A stretch of 64,000 nucleotides of DNA, from positions 1 to 64,000 of the forward strand of contig NZ_FOMJ01000006.1 in the NCBI RefSeq assembly GCF_900112605.1, in the 5' to 3' direction. Positions 7,320-17,399 of this stretch are shown here, one piece after another; within the stretch, counting starts at the first letter, position 1, and each line of letters starts with the position of its first letter. This DNA comes from Thiohalospira halophila DSM 15071. GTDB taxonomy: Bacteria; Pseudomonadota; Gammaproteobacteria; Thiohalospirales; Thiohalospiraceae. The position numbers and the translations under genes are program-made. The notes beneath the pieces are model-generated. The model saw only the letters and a program-made list of their open reading frames with translations, had not been told where the DNA came from and did not search any database.

Positions 7320-10300
7320 CTAGAGCAGGACTCGCTCGATGCCCCGGTCCTTCGCCTTCTCGATGAACTGCTTCTGCCAGCCGTCGCCCAGGAGGTGGTT
7401 GGCCATCTCCACGACGATGTAGTCGGTCTCCACGCCGGTATCGTCGGTGTAACGGGAGAGACCCTGCTGGCAGGCGGGGCAGGAGGTGAGCATCTTCACC
7501 TGGTTGTCCTGCGCCTTCTCCTCGCCGGTGTAGTACTGCACACCGCCGCGGATCTCCTCCTCCTTGCGGTAGCGCAGCTGCGTGGCGATATCCGGCCGGG
7601 AGACGGCCAGGGTACCGGCCTCGCCGCAGCAGCGGTCGGAGAGCTGGACCTCCTGCCCCATGAGCTTCTCCGCCGTGTCGGTGGGGCTGTAGGTCTTCAT
7701 CGGGGTGTGGCAGGGGTCGTGGTAGAGGTACTGGACCCCCTCCACGCCCTCGACGTTCATCCCCTTCTCCAGCAGGTACTCGTGGATGTCCAGCAGGCGG
7801 CAGCCCGGGAAGATCTTCTGGAACTGGTACTTCTCCAGCTGATCCATGCAGGTGCCGCAGGAGACGATGACCGTCTTGATATCCAGGTAGTTCAGGGTGT
7901 TGGCCACCCGATGGAAGAGTACCTGGTTGTTCACCGAGATGGCGTGGCCGGTCTTGTCGTCGCCGGTGGAGCTCTGGGGATAGCCGCAGCAGAGGTAGCC
8001 CGGCGGCAGGACCGTCTTGGCCCCGGCCTCCCAGAGCATGGCGATGGTGGCCAGGCCGATCTGGGAGAAGAGCCGCTCGGAGCCGCAGCCGGGGAAGTAG
8101 AAGACCGCCTCGGAGTCGTCGTCGGTGGTCTCCGGATTGCGGATGACGGGGACGATGGAGTCGTCCTCCAGGCCCAGCTGCTGGCGGGTGGTGGTCGCCG
8201 GCATGTCGTTGGGCATGGGCTTCTTCATGAAGTGGACGACCTGCTCGGTCACCGTGGGCTGGCCGGTGGTGCTCCCCGGCGGGTTCTTGCCCGAGTCCAC
8301 CGGCGTCAGCGCCCGGGTGACCTTGCTGGCCATGCGCTGGGCGCGATAGCCGAGCTGGATGACGCCGGCGCGCATGGCCTTCACCGCCCCGGGATCGGTG
8401 ACGTTGAGGTAGGCCATGGAGAGCGCCGCGCCCGGGTTGAACTTCTTCTGCCCCTGCTCGCGCAGGATGTTGCGCATGCGGATGGAGACATCGCCGAAGT
8501 CGATGTCCACCGGGCAGGGATTGAGGCACTTGTGGCAGACCGTGCAGTGGTCGGCCACGTCGGTGAGCTCCTCGAAGTGGTTCACCGAGATCCCGCGCCG
8601 GGTCTGCTCCTCGTAGAGGAAGGCCTCGACGATGAGGCCGGTGGCCAGGATCTTGTTGCGCGGCGAATAGTGCAGGTTGGCCCGGGGGATGTGGGTCATG
8701 CAGACCGGCTTGCACTTGCCGCAGCGCAGGCAGTCCTTGACCTCGTGGTTGAGGTCGGAGAGCTCGCTGGCCTCCAGCAGCAGGGCTTCCTCGTCCAGCA
8801 GGCGCAGGGAGGGGGTGTAGGCGTTCTGCAGGCCGGAGCCCGGCATGAGCTTGCCGCGGTTGAAGCGCTCGTCCGGGTCCACCTCGCGCTTGTAGTCGGC
8901 GAAGGCGGCCACGGCCTCGGGCTCCATGTAGGCCATCTTGGTCAGGCCGATACCGTGCTCGCCGGAGATCACGCCCCCCAGCTCCCGGGCCAGCTCCATG
9001 ACCCGATCCACGACCCGATCCGCCTCCTGCATCATGTCGTAGTCGTTGGAGTTCACCGGGATGTTGGTGTGGACGTTGCCGTCCCCGGCGTGCATGTGAG
9101 TGGCCACGAACAGGCGCGACGAGCGGATCTCCTGGTGGAGTTCATCGAAGCGCTTGCGTACCTTGGCCAGGTCCTGGCCGCCGAAGATCTCGCCCAGGGG
9201 CCGCTCCACCTCCTCGCGGTAGGAGATCCGTTCGTCCCGGCGCTGCATGACGCGGAAGAGGGTGTCCCCCGGCTCCAGCGCCTCCCGGGCGGCATCGACG
9301 AGGACCTCGGTCATCTCGGCGGCGGGCCGGTCCAGGTTGTTCATCAGGGTGGTCCAGCGCTGGCGGACGCCCGCCAGCAGCTCCCGGGCCGCGCCCTTCT
9401 TGCCCTCCAGGATGGCGTCGGCCTCCTCGGAGCGCTCGTAGTCCTTGGCCTTGCGCACCTCCGGCATGTCGGTGTCCAGGTATTCCAGGACGGAATCGAT
9501 CATGCGGACCTTGTTGGCGGTGGAGAGCTCGATATTGATGCGCTCGATGCCGTCGTTGTAGTCCGCCAGCCGGTCCAGCGGGATGACCACGTCCTCGTTG
9601 ATCTTGAAGGCGTTGGTGTGGGCGGCAATGGCAGCGGTGCGGGCGCGGTCCAGCCAGAAGCGGTGGCGCGCCTCGGCACTGGCGGCGATGAATCCCTCGC
9701 CACCACGGGCGTTGGCCATCTGCACCACCCTGGAGGCGGCGTCGGAGACGGCGGTCTCGTCCTCGGCGGCCAGGTCGATGAGCAGGACCATCTTGGGCAG
9801 ATCCCGCCGGGGCGCCTTGGTGGAGTACTTCACCGCCCGGATGTAGCGCTCGTCCAGGTGCTCCATGCCGGCCAGGGCGACGTCATCGCGACCATCGATA
9901 TAGTCCTTGGTCTCCACGATGGCCGGGACGGCGCGACGCAGGTCGGCGCCGAAGAACTCCAGGCAGACGGTGCGCTGGTGCCTGGGCATGGTGTGGAGGA
10001 CGAAGCGCGCGGAGGTGATGATGCCGTCGCAGCCCTCCTTCTGGATGCCGGGCAGACCGCCCAGGAACTTGTTGGTAACGTCCTTGCCCAGGCCGACCTT
10101 GCGCAGCTCGGGGCCCGGGATGGTCAGGTCCTGGGACTCCCCCACCGGGGTGGTGAAGTCGGTGTCGTAGCGGGTGATCCGGAAGGTCGCCTCGTCCACG
10201 TCGTGGATCTTGCCGCGGTTGTGGGCCAGGCGCTCCACCACCAGCCACTGCCCCTCGGGGGTGACCATGCGCCAGTCCACCAGGTTGTCCAGGGTGGTGC

Positions 10301-11177
10301 CCCAGAGGACGGCCTTCTTGCCGCCGGCGTTCATGGCGACGTTGCCGCCGATGCAGGAGGCATCCTGGGAGGTGGGGTCCACGGCGAAGACGAAACCGGC
10401 CTCGCCGGCCTTCTCCGCCACCCGCTTGGTGACCACGCCGGCGCCGGCGCGGATGGTGGTGGCGCGGCCGGCGTCGCCGGGGAGTTCGCGCTCCTCCACC
10501 GCGGAGAGGTCTTCCAGCTTCTCGGTATTGATGACCGCGGTGTTGCGGCACAGCGGCACGGCGCCGCCGGTGTAGCCGGTCCCGCCGCCGCGCGGGATGA
10601 TGACGAGATCTAGGTCGATGCAGGCGCGCACGAGCTCCGCCACCTCGGCCTCGGTATCCGGGTTGAGGACCACGAAGGGGTACTCCACCCGCCAGTCGGA
10701 GGCGTCGGTGACGTGGGAGACCCGGGCCAGGCCGCCGAAGTCGATATTGTCCTTGCGGGTTACCTTGTTCAGGCGCTTGAGGGCACGCTGGCGCAGGTCC
10801 TTCTCCGCGTCCAGCTCTTCCTCGAAGCGGCGCACCGCCTCCCGGGCGCGCTCCACCAGGGTCAGGACCACCTCGCGCCCCTCGGCGCGCTCGGCGATGG
10901 AATCCAGCCGCTGCTGCATGGCCTGGACCAGGGAGCGCCGCCGCTTGCGGTGCTCGATGAGGTCGTCCTGGATGTAGGGGTTGCGGGTCACCGCCCAGAG
11001 GTCGCCCAGGACCTCCAGGAGCATGCGGGCGGAGATGCCGGTGACACGCTCCGAGCGCAGGCTCTGGATGACTTCCCACATCTCCTCGCCGAGAAAGCGA
11101 TTGACGATCTCGCGATCGGAGAATGAGGTGTAGTTGTACGGGATCTCGCGGATACGGGCACTGTCCTGCTGGGACAT
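7320..11177 (-). CDS. Large FAD-binding/4Fe-4S dehydrogenase (DUF3683; D-lactate/glycolate-oxidase-like)
   Basis: A 1285-residue fusion. It has a DUF3683-type N-terminus ([16 protein letters not shown]), an FAD-linked oxidase domain with [13 protein letters not shown] near 195 and [15 protein letters not shown], a FAD-oxidase C-terminal domain with [14 protein letters not shown], two Fe-S motifs ([11 protein letters not shown] near 814, [12 protein letters not shown] near 877) and two cysteine-rich CCG segments (FPGCGSERL near 1032, [12 protein letters not shown] near 1150). It resembles GlcD plus GlcF in one chain and probably oxidises a 2-hydroxy acid with electrons going to quinone. The substrate cannot be read from sequence. 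The ATG at 11177 gives the family start; the longer frame is not conserved-looking. Confidence 0.88.
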   Translation of the reverse strand: MSQQDSARIREIPYNYTSFSDREIVNRFLGEEMWEVIQSLRSERVTGISARMLLEVLGDLWAVTRNPYIQDDLIEHRKRRRSLVQAMQQRLDSIAERAEGREVVLTLVERAREAVRRFEEELDAEKDLRQRALKRLNKVTRKDNIDFGGLARVSHVTDASDWRVEYPFVVLNPDTEAEVAELVRACIDLDLVIIPRGGGTGYTGGAVPLCRNTAVINTEKLEDLSAVEERELPGDAGRATTIRAGAGVVTKRVAEKAGEAGFVFAVDPTSQDASCIGGNVAMNAGGKKAVLWGTTLDNLVDWRMVTPEGQWLVVERLAHNRGKIHDVDEATFRITRYDTDFTTPVGESQDLTIPGPELRKVGLGKDVTNKFLGGLPGIQKEGCDGIITSARFVLHTMPRHQRTVCLEFFGADLRRAVPAIVETKDYIDGRDDVALAGMEHLDERYIRAVKYSTKAPRRDLPKMVLLIDLAAEDETAVSDAASRVVQMANARGGEGFIAASAEARHRFWLDRARTAAIAAHTNAFKINEDVVIPLDRLADYNDGIERINIELSTANKVRMIDSVLEYLDTDMPEVRKAKDYERSEEADAILEGKKGAARELLAGVRQRWTTLMNNLDRPAAEMTEVLVDAAREALEPGDTLFRVMQRRDERISYREEVERPLGEIFGGQDLAKVRKRFDELHQEIRSSRLFVATHMHAGDGNVHTNIPVNSNDYDMMQEADRVVDRVMELARELGGVISGEHGIGLTKMAYMEPEAVAAFADYKREVDPDERFNRGKLMPGSGLQNAYTPSLRLLDEEALLLEASELSDLNHEVKDCLRCGKCKPVCMTHIPRANLHYSPRNKILATGLIVEAFLYEEQTRRGISVNHFEELTDVADHCTVCHKCLNPCPVDIDFGDVSIRMRNILREQGQKKFNPGAALSMAYLNVTDPGAVKAMRAGVIQLGYRAQRMASKVTRALTPVDSGKNPPGSTTGQPTVTEQVVHFMKKPMPNDMPATTTRQQLGLEDDSIVPVIRNPETTDDDSEAVFYFPGCGSERLFSQIGLATIAMLWEAGAKTVLPPGYLCCGYPQSSTGDDKTGHAISVNNQVLFHRVANTLNYLDIKTVIVSCGTCMDQLEKYQFQKIFPGCRLLDIHEYLLEKGMNVEGVEGVQYLYHDPCHTPMKTYSPTDTAEKLMGQEVQLSDRCCGEAGTLAVSRPDIATQLRYRKEEEIRGGVQYYTGEEKAQDNQVKMLTSCPACQQGLSRYTDDTGVETDYIVVEMANHLLGDGWQKQFIEKAKDRGIERVLL

Positions 11178-11327
11178 GAAGGCCGTGACCTCTTGATGCG
11201 GGCAGGATGGAGGATCATAGCACGCCCCCCGGCCGGAGGCGACGAATCCCGCTCGAACGAGCCGGGATTTCAACCAGTTAGGAGAGGTTGACGGGTGTGA
11301 GGGGTCTCACGCGGCCGGACAGGCCCC

Positions 11328-11381
11328 GGCGGCCTGTTCTCGAGGTCCCGGACTGGCGCTGCGTGCCATCCGGAACGACGG
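11328..11381 (+). repeat. REP-like dispersed palindrome, copy 4
   Basis: It carries the leader GGCGGCCTGTTCTCGAGG identical to the copy near 1264, then CCCGGACTGGCGCTGCG and CCATCCGGAACGACGG. It lies just after the porin stop codon in the 217-nt gap before the large dehydrogenase. Nothing else convincing was seen in that gap. Confidence 0.8.
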
Positions 11382-11394
11382 GGGGATAACTCCC

Positions 11395-12567
11395 CTAGAA
11401 GTCCTTGCGCAGGCCCAGGCTCCAGGTACGCTGCTTGAAGTCGAATTCGTCGGTGTCGCTGGTAAAGCGGTTGAAGCGGTAGCCCAGGAAGAGGCGGCTC
11501 TCCTCGGAGAAGGAGTGGATGAAGCCGGTGGCGGCGTAGATGCCGTTGACGTCATCAATATGGTCGGCGTCGTTGGAGATCCGCTGGCCGCCGAGCTGGA
11601 AGACGTAGGTATTGGGCTCGAAATCGAACTGGTAGCCGGCGAAGCCGCTCCAGCCGGTCTGGTCGCCCAGGCCGACATCGATATTCTCAGCGTCGACCAC
11701 GTCGGCGGCCTCCTCTTCTCCCTCGAAGCCCTCGAACTGGAGGCTGAAGGTGTGGGCCTCGCCCTCGTACTGGCCGCCGATCTTGGCCGCCTGGAAGGAG
11801 CGGCCGATGGTTTCATAGCCCCCATCATCGTCCAGCAGGTGGACGAACTCGGCAGCACCAGGGTTGTCTTCGTCCTCCTTCACGGCCACGGCATCCCAGT
11901 CATTCATGGAGACGGCCAGAAAGCCCTCCCAGTCGCGGCCGAAGAACTTGAGCGCGGCGGAGTAGTCGCCCTCCTCGCCCCGGTCGCTGGTGGCGTCCTC
12001 CTCGTCCCGGGTCCGGTAGTTGCCCTGGTCCAGGCTGGCGTTGATGTGGAAGGCGATGTTCTCGCCGGTGACCTCGTAACCCAGGGCGTCGCTCATGTAG
12101 CCGTGCTGGCCGAAACTCGGCGTGGAGACGAACAGGGGCCGCTCGTAGCCGAGCATGCCGGCGTTGGAGCGCGCCTCCAGGGTGGTCCAGGCGAAGGGGT
12201 CGTAGGTCACGCCGCCGGTGTACTTGTAGGCGGGCTTCAGCGACCCGGCGGTGATCCGGCCGAAGGGGGCCTCCAGCCCCACGAAGGCCTCGCGCTGCTC
12301 CTCGCTCCAGGCGGCGCGGGTGGTGTTCAGCCGCAGCCGATAGCGGGCGAGGACGGCGACCTGCTGACCCAGGTCCTCCACCACGTCCACGCCGAGCTCC
12401 CCGCGCATGGCATCGGTGAAGGCGAGGCCGTTATCACCGCTGGCGCCGGTATCGCGGTAGTTGGCGATCTCCGCCTGGGCGGAGCCGGAGACCTCCACCT
12501 CGGTGGCCGCGGCCGGGGTGGCGGCCACGGCGGCCGCCGCGGCGAGGAGGGGAAGACGCTTGGCCAT
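11395..12567 (-). CDS. Outer-membrane porin (gram-negative general porin type)
   Basis: The predicted 390-residue protein has a signal peptide (MAKRLPLLAAAAAVAATPAAA) followed by the beta-barrel opening TEVEVSGSAQAEI. Alternating short strands, a VGLEAPFGRITAGSLKP turn of the bacterial porin family and a terminal Phe (LGLRKDF) support outer-membrane assembly through BAM. The sequence is rich in Asp and Glu, which fits a halophile, but that is inference. The ATG at 12567 immediately precedes the signal peptide; an in-frame upstream codon would add 12 residues without improving it. It stands alone, with a REP-like element after the stop. Confidence 0.88.
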   Translation of the reverse strand: MAKRLPLLAAAAAVAATPAAATEVEVSGSAQAEIANYRDTGASGDNGLAFTDAMRGELGVDVVEDLGQQVAVLARYRLRLNTTRAAWSEEQREAFVGLEAPFGRITAGSLKPAYKYTGGVTYDPFAWTTLEARSNAGMLGYERPLFVSTPSFGQHGYMSDALGYEVTGENIAFHINASLDQGNYRTRDEEDATSDRGEEGDYSAALKFFGRDWEGFLAVSMNDWDAVAVKEDEDNPGAAEFVHLLDDDGGYETIGRSFQAAKIGGQYEGEAHTFSLQFEGFEGEEEAADVVDAENIDVGLGDQTGWSGFAGYQFDFEPNTYVFQLGGQRISNDADHIDDVNGIYAATGFIHSFSEESRLFLGYRFNRFTSDTDEFDFKQRTWSLGLRKDF

Positions 12568-12645
12568 GATCGAGAATCCCTTGCCGATTGAATAAGGGTG
12601 CATTATCCGGGAGAGCGGCGGCCCGAAACAAGGTGGGCCGGCGCC

Positions 12646-13131
12646 CTAGTGCCGGCCCGGCCGGAACGCATCCCAGAGCAGGAGGACGGCGCCGATGGTG
12701 ATGGCGCTGTCGGCGATATTGAAGGCGGGCCAGTGCCACCCGGCGGCGTGGACGTCGATGAAGTCGATGACGTAGCCCAGACTCAGTCGGTCCACCAGGT
12801 TGCCCACTGCCCCGCCGATGATGAGCGCCAGGGCGGCCCCCAGACGGTGCTCGCCCCGGGACAGGCGCGCCAGCCAGACCACCAGGGCCACCGCCACGCC
12901 GATGGCCAGGGCGGCGAAGAGCCAGCGCTGCCAGCCGCCGGCATCCGCCAGCAGGGAGAAGGCGGCGCCGGTGTTGTAGGCCAGCCGCAGGTCCAGGAAG
13001 GGCAGCACACTGATCATCCCCTCGCGCAGGGCCGTCTCCGCCCACCCCTTGGTGAGGTAGTCCAGAATCAGCACGACGGCGGCCAGCCAGAGCCAGCGCA
13101 GCATGGGGCGGCGCTGCAGGGCGGTCGCCAT
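12646..13131 (-). CDS. lspA: Lipoprotein signal peptidase LspA (signal peptidase II)
   Basis: A 161-residue inner-membrane aspartyl protease that cleaves prolipoprotein signal peptides. Four hydrophobic helices are visible, with the conserved GGAVGNLVDRLSLGYVIDF region and the second active-site segment FNIADSAITIG. Its start codon overlaps the ileS stop as TGATG, so translation is coupled. The ribF-ileS-lspA order is the common proteobacterial arrangement. It would process the four lipoproteins encoded near 55-59 kb. Confidence 0.95.
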   Translation of the reverse strand: MATALQRRPMLRWLWLAAVVLILDYLTKGWAETALREGMISVLPFLDLRLAYNTGAAFSLLADAGGWQRWLFAALAIGVAVALVVWLARLSRGEHRLGAALALIIGGAVGNLVDRLSLGYVIDFIDVHAAGWHWPAFNIADSAITIGAVLLLWDAFRPGRH

Positions 13132-15980
13132 CAGATGAACTCCCGCGCCTCGCCGTCCCCGGCGATATTGGTCACGCAGCGCCCGCAGAGGTCGGGGTGG
13201 TCGGCGTGCTCGCCCACGTCGGGGCGGTGGTGCCAGCAGCGGCCGCAGCGCGCATGCCCGGTGGCGGCCACCGCGATCCAGACCTCGTCACCGGTGGAGA
13301 GCTCCACGTGGTGGCCCTCCGCCGGGGCATCCGTGGCCCAGTGCACCCGGACGGCGGAGGTGAGGAAGAGGAAGCGCAGCTCGTCCCCCATGGGCTCCAG
13401 GGCCTGGCGCAGCTCGCTGCCGCAGTAGAGGTCCACCTCCGCCTCCAGGGCGCCGCCGATGCCGCCAGCGGTACGGAGCTGCTCCAGCTCGCGGCTTACC
13501 GCCTCGCGCACCTCCAGGGCCCGGCTCCAGAGACCGTCGCCGGTCCCCTCCTCCGCCGGCAGGGCCGGGAACTCATGCCAGGTGGTGAGGAAGACGGAGT
13601 CGGTGGAGCGCCCCGGCAGGTGGTCCCAGACATCCTCGGCGGTGAAGCTGAGGATGGGGGCCATCCAGCGCACCAGGGCGGCGATGATGTGCCAGACCGC
13701 GGTCTGGGCCGAGCGCCGGCCGGCGCTGGCCGCCGGCATGGTGTACTGGCGGTCCTTGATGACGTCCAGGTAGATCGAGCCCAGCTCCACGGCGCAGAAG
13801 TTGTGCAGCCGCTGGTAGACGTGGTGGTACTCGTGGCGGTCATAGGCGGCCAGGATGGCCTCCTGGGTCTCCACCGCCCGGCGCAGGATCCAGCGGTCGA
13901 AGGGGAGCATGTCGGCGGGGGCCAGGGCCTGCTCCGCCGGGTCGAAGTCGGCCAGGTTGCCCAGCAGGAAGCGGGCGGTGTTGCGCACCCGCCGGTAGGC
14001 GTCGGCCATCTGCTTGAGGATGCGGTCGGAGACGGCCATCTCCGCGCGGTAGTCGGCGGAGGCGACCCACAGCCGCAACAGGTCGGCGCCCAGCTCGTCC
14101 ACCACCTTCTGCGGGGCGACCACGTTGCCCTGGGACTTGGACATCTTCCGCCCGCCCTCGTCCACGGTGAAGCCGTGGGTGAGTACCCCCTTGTAGGGGG
14201 CGACCCCGCGCAGGGCCACGGAGGTGAGCAGGGAGGACTGGAACCAGCCGCGATGCTGGTCGGAGCCCTCCAGGTAGAGATCGGCGGCGGGGAACTCGGT
14301 GAGGCCGGCGCGCTGCTCCAGCACGGTGTAGTGGGTCACGCCGGAGTCCAGCCAGACGTCCAGGGTGTCGGTGATCTTGCGGTACTGCGCCGCCTCGTCG
14401 CCCAGCAGCTCCGCCGGGTCCAGCTCGAACCAGGCGTCCATGCCGCCGGCCTCCACCCGCTGGGCGACGGCCTCGAGGAGCTCGTCGGTGCGCGGGTGGA
14501 GTTCGCCGCTGTCGCGGTGGACGAAGAAGGGCAGCGGGGTGCCCCACGTCCGCTGGCGGGAGATACACCAGTCGGGCCGGTTCTCCACCATGGAGCGGAT
14601 GCGCGCCTCGCCCCACTCCGGGGTCCAGTCGGTAGTGCCGATGGCCGCCAGGGCCTTGTCCCGCAGGCCGCCGTGGTCCATGCCGATGAACCACTGGGGC
14701 GTGGCGCGGAAGAGGATGGGGGTCTTGTGGCGCCAGCAGTGGGGGTAGCTGTGGTGCAGCGCCTGGTCGTGGACCAGGGTGGCGGTGGCACGCAGCTGCT
14801 CGATGACCTTCGGGTTCGCCTCCCGGGCGTGGAGGCCGCCGAAGAACTTCAGGTCCTCGATGAAGGTGCCGTCGTCGCGCACGGGGTTGTCCACCGGCAG
14901 GCCGTAGCGCTGGCCGACGACGTAGTCCTCCTGGCCGTGGCCGGGGGCGGTGTGGACGCAGCCGGTGCCCGCCTCGGTGGTGACGTGGTCGCCGAGGATC
15001 ACCGGCACCTCGCGCTCGTAGAAGGGGTGGGCGAGCTTGAGCCCCTCCAGGTCGGTGCCGCGGCAGTAGCCCACCACGCGGTAGTCGGTCTCCCAGCGCT
15101 CGAAGACGGTCTCCAGCAGCTCCTGGGCGACGATGAGCCGCTCCGGCGGGTGGTCGCCCACGCCGGGGCACTCCGCCACGGCGTAGTCCAGCTCGGGGTG
15201 GACGGCCACGCCCTGGCTGGCCGGCAGGGTCCAGGGGGTAGTGGTCCAGATCACGAGACTGATATCGCCGTGGGCCTCGTGGTCGTGGCCCTCCGGGTAG
15301 TGGCAGCGGGCATAGAGGGCCGCCGGGTCCAGCACCCGGTAGCGGACATCGATGGCCGGGGAGGCGATCTCGTGGTACTCCACCTCCGCCTCGGCCAGCG
15401 CCGAGCCGCAGTCGGTGCACCAGTGGACCGGCTTGTAGCCGGTGTGGATGTGGCCCTCCGCCCGGATCCGGCCCACGGCGCGGATGGTATCCGCCTCCAT
15501 CTGCGGGTCCATGGTGAGGTAGGGGTTATCCCAGTCGCCCAGGATCCCCAGCCGGATGAAGTCGGCCTTCTGGTTCTCCACCTGCTCGGCGGCGTAGTCA
15601 CGGCAGGCGTTGCGGAACTCGGCGTGGCTCACCGCCACTCCGGCCTTGCCCACGGTGCGTTCCACCTGTAGCTCGATGGGTAGGCCGTGGCAGTCCCACC
15701 CGGGGATGTAGGGGGCATCCATCCCGCCCAGTGTCCGGGACTTGATGACGAAGTCCTTGAGGACCTTGTTCACGGCGTGGCCGATGTGGATATCGCCGTT
15801 GGCGTAGGGGGGGCCGTCGTGAAGCCAGTAGGTCGGTGCCCCGGCGCGCTCCTCGCGGATCCGCTCATAGAGGCCGTTCTCGGCCCAGCGGGCGAGGAAG
15901 TCCGGCTCCCGCTTGGGCAGGTTGCCGCGCATGGGGAAGTCGGTGTGGGGCAGGTTCAGGGTGTGCTTGTAGTCGGCCAC
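13131..15980 (-). CDS. ileS: Isoleucyl-tRNA synthetase
   Basis: A 949-residue class Ia synthetase, close to the usual bacterial length. HIGH lies at 65-68 ([10 protein letters not shown]), KMSKS near 610 ([10 protein letters not shown]), the editing domain carries [12 protein letters not shown], and the C-terminal zinc finger has CGRCWHH and CGRCVTN. It charges tRNA-Ile and edits valine. The GTG at 15980 is preferred because GGAGG lies 10 nt upstream and the protein then begins [19 protein letters not shown] as in relatives; the longer frame overlaps ribF. No T-box leader is seen. Confidence 0.97.
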   Translation of the reverse strand: MADYKHTLNLPHTDFPMRGNLPKREPDFLARWAENGLYERIREERAGAPTYWLHDGPPYANGDIHIGHAVNKVLKDFVIKSRTLGGMDAPYIPGWDCHGLPIELQVERTVGKAGVAVSHAEFRNACRDYAAEQVENQKADFIRLGILGDWDNPYLTMDPQMEADTIRAVGRIRAEGHIHTGYKPVHWCTDCGSALAEAEVEYHEIASPAIDVRYRVLDPAALYARCHYPEGHDHEAHGDISLVIWTTTPWTLPASQGVAVHPELDYAVAECPGVGDHPPERLIVAQELLETVFERWETDYRVVGYCRGTDLEGLKLAHPFYEREVPVILGDHVTTEAGTGCVHTAPGHGQEDYVVGQRYGLPVDNPVRDDGTFIEDLKFFGGLHAREANPKVIEQLRATATLVHDQALHHSYPHCWRHKTPILFRATPQWFIGMDHGGLRDKALAAIGTTDWTPEWGEARIRSMVENRPDWCISRQRTWGTPLPFFVHRDSGELHPRTDELLEAVAQRVEAGGMDAWFELDPAELLGDEAAQYRKITDTLDVWLDSGVTHYTVLEQRAGLTEFPAADLYLEGSDQHRGWFQSSLLTSVALRGVAPYKGVLTHGFTVDEGGRKMSKSQGNVVAPQKVVDELGADLLRLWVASADYRAEMAVSDRILKQMADAYRRVRNTARFLLGNLADFDPAEQALAPADMLPFDRWILRRAVETQEAILAAYDRHEYHHVYQRLHNFCAVELGSIYLDVIKDRQYTMPAASAGRRSAQTAVWHIIAALVRWMAPILSFTAEDVWDHLPGRSTDSVFLTTWHEFPALPAEEGTGDGLWSRALEVREAVSRELEQLRTAGGIGGALEAEVDLYCGSELRQALEPMGDELRFLFLTSAVRVHWATDAPAEGHHVELSTGDEVWIAVAATGHARCGRCWHHRPDVGEHADHPDLCGRCVTNIAGDGEAREFI

Positions 15981-16014
15981 GGCGGGCGTTCCTCCAGTGC
16001 GTTGTCTCGCGGCG

Positions 16015-16944
16015 TCATTCCACGCCCAGGCGGCGGCGGGCGGCAGCGGCGTCGGCATCGATCTGCGCGGTGAGCTCCTCCAGGGAGCCGAAACGCTGCT
16101 CTTCCCGGATCTTCTCCACGAACTCCACGCTCACCGGGCGGCCGTAGAGGTCGCCGGCGAAGTCGAAGACGTGGACCTCCAGCACCGGCTCGGTGCCGTC
16201 CACGGTGGGCCGGGTCCCCACGTTGGCCACCGCCGGCCGCGACGGACCGCCGTCAACGGTGAGCCAGACGGCGAAGACCCCCGACAGCGGCCGCTTGCGC
16301 CGGTAGAGGGGGATGTTGGCCGTGGGGAAGCCGATGGTGCGGCCCCGCTGGTCGCCGTGGACGACCCGGCCGCAGAGGCGATAGGGCCGCCCCAGCAGCT
16401 CGGCGGCGGTCTCCAGCTCGCCGGCGGTGAGCGCGTTGCGCACCCGGGTGCTGCTGACGCGCTCGCCGTCCAGGCTGTAGGTCCGGGTCCGTTCCACGGC
16501 GAAGCCGTGCTCGGCCCCGGCGGCCTCCAGGGTCTCGAAGGTCCCGGCGCGCCGGTTCCCGAAGCGGAAGTCATCGCCCACCACCAGGTACTCGGTCCCC
16601 AGCCCGTCCACCAGAACGCGCTGGATGAATTCCTCCGGCGCCATGGCCGCCAGGCGGGCGTCGAACTTCAGGCAGAGCACCCGTTCCACCGGCTGGGCCC
16701 GCAGGGCATCCACCTTCTCGCGCAGTCGCGTGATGCGGGCATCGGCCCGCTCCGGGGCGAAGTACTCCAGCGGGTGGGGCTCGAAGGTGATGAGCGTCGC
16801 CGGCAGGCCGCGCGCGCGGGCCCCGGCCTCGAGCTGTCCCAGCACGGCCTGGTGGCCCCGGTGGATGCCGTCGAAGTTGCCGATGGTCACGGCGGAGCCG
16901 CGATGCGCGGGGCGCAGATTGTGCAGGCCGCGGATGACCTCCAT
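16015..16944 (-). CDS. ribF: Bifunctional riboflavin kinase/FAD synthetase RibF
   Basis: A 309-residue cytoplasmic enzyme that phosphorylates riboflavin to FMN and adenylates FMN to FAD. The N-terminal nucleotidyltransferase domain shows [18 protein letters not shown], and the C-terminal kinase domain shows [18 protein letters not shown] and GFPTANIPL. It leads the ribF-ileS-lspA group with a 34-nt gap to ileS. Its product serves the flavoproteins in the window, including the large dehydrogenase, WrbA and PdxH. Confidence 0.95.
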   Translation of the reverse strand: MEVIRGLHNLRPAHRGSAVTIGNFDGIHRGHQAVLGQLEAGARARGLPATLITFEPHPLEYFAPERADARITRLREKVDALRAQPVERVLCLKFDARLAAMAPEEFIQRVLVDGLGTEYLVVGDDFRFGNRRAGTFETLEAAGAEHGFAVERTRTYSLDGERVSSTRVRNALTAGELETAAELLGRPYRLCGRVVHGDQRGRTIGFPTANIPLYRRKRPLSGVFAVWLTVDGGPSRPAVANVGTRPTVDGTEPVLEVHVFDFAGDLYGRPVSVEFVEKIREEQRFGSLEELTAQIDADAAAARRRLGVE

Positions 16945-17052
16945 GGGGCGACTTCTCCCGGGCGCATGCGGGCCTCTACCCGGCGCCGTGGCGTTTCGTG
17001 GCCGGGCAGTATACGACAGCCCCCCTGCCCGTGCCCACGCCGGGCGCGGGCC

Positions 17053-17316
17053 CTAGCGAGGACCTCCTCCGTCGGGGTCCTCGCCCTCGGTGTCCGTCCC
17101 CGATGCCGGGTCGCGCGCCCGGGACCGATCCTCGGGTTTATCCTCGGGGGGCGGCTGACGCACCGGGATCTTCGGGTCGTCGTCGTCCATGAGGATGCGG
17201 TAGGCCGGCCCCTCCAGGTCATCGAACTGGCCGCTGCGAATGGCCCACAGGAAGCCGGCGGCGGCGATCCCCAGCAGGAGGATGGCCAGGGGGATGAGGA
17301 AGTAGAGTGTCTCCAA
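17053..17316 (-). CDS. ccoS: cbb3 oxidase assembly protein CcoS
   Basis: An 87-residue protein with one N-terminal membrane helix (LYFLIPLAILLLGIAAAGFL) followed by WAIRSGQFDDLEGPAYRIL, the CcoS signature. CcoS is needed for haem and copper insertion into the CcoN subunit. The C-terminal Pro/Asp/Glu-rich tail is longer than in many homologues and looks disordered. It ends the run ccoNOQP-ccoG-ccoH-ccoI-ccoS, 83 nt after ccoI. Confidence 0.93.
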   Translation of the reverse strand: METLYFLIPLAILLLGIAAAGFLWAIRSGQFDDLEGPAYRILMDDDDPKIPVRQPPPEDKPEDRSRARDPASGTDTEGEDPDGGGPR

Positions 17317-17399
17317 GTTCTCGCCTCTCGACGGCGCCGATCACCCGCCCATCCTACGACCGGGCCGGCCTCGGGACCACCCCGTACGGTTGTGAGCAC

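Noticed and set aside
7395-10613. Very long open frames on the plus strand opposite the large dehydrogenase and ileS
   Set aside because: They are antisense shadows caused by high GC; their low-complexity products lack family motifs and overlap well-supported genes entirely.
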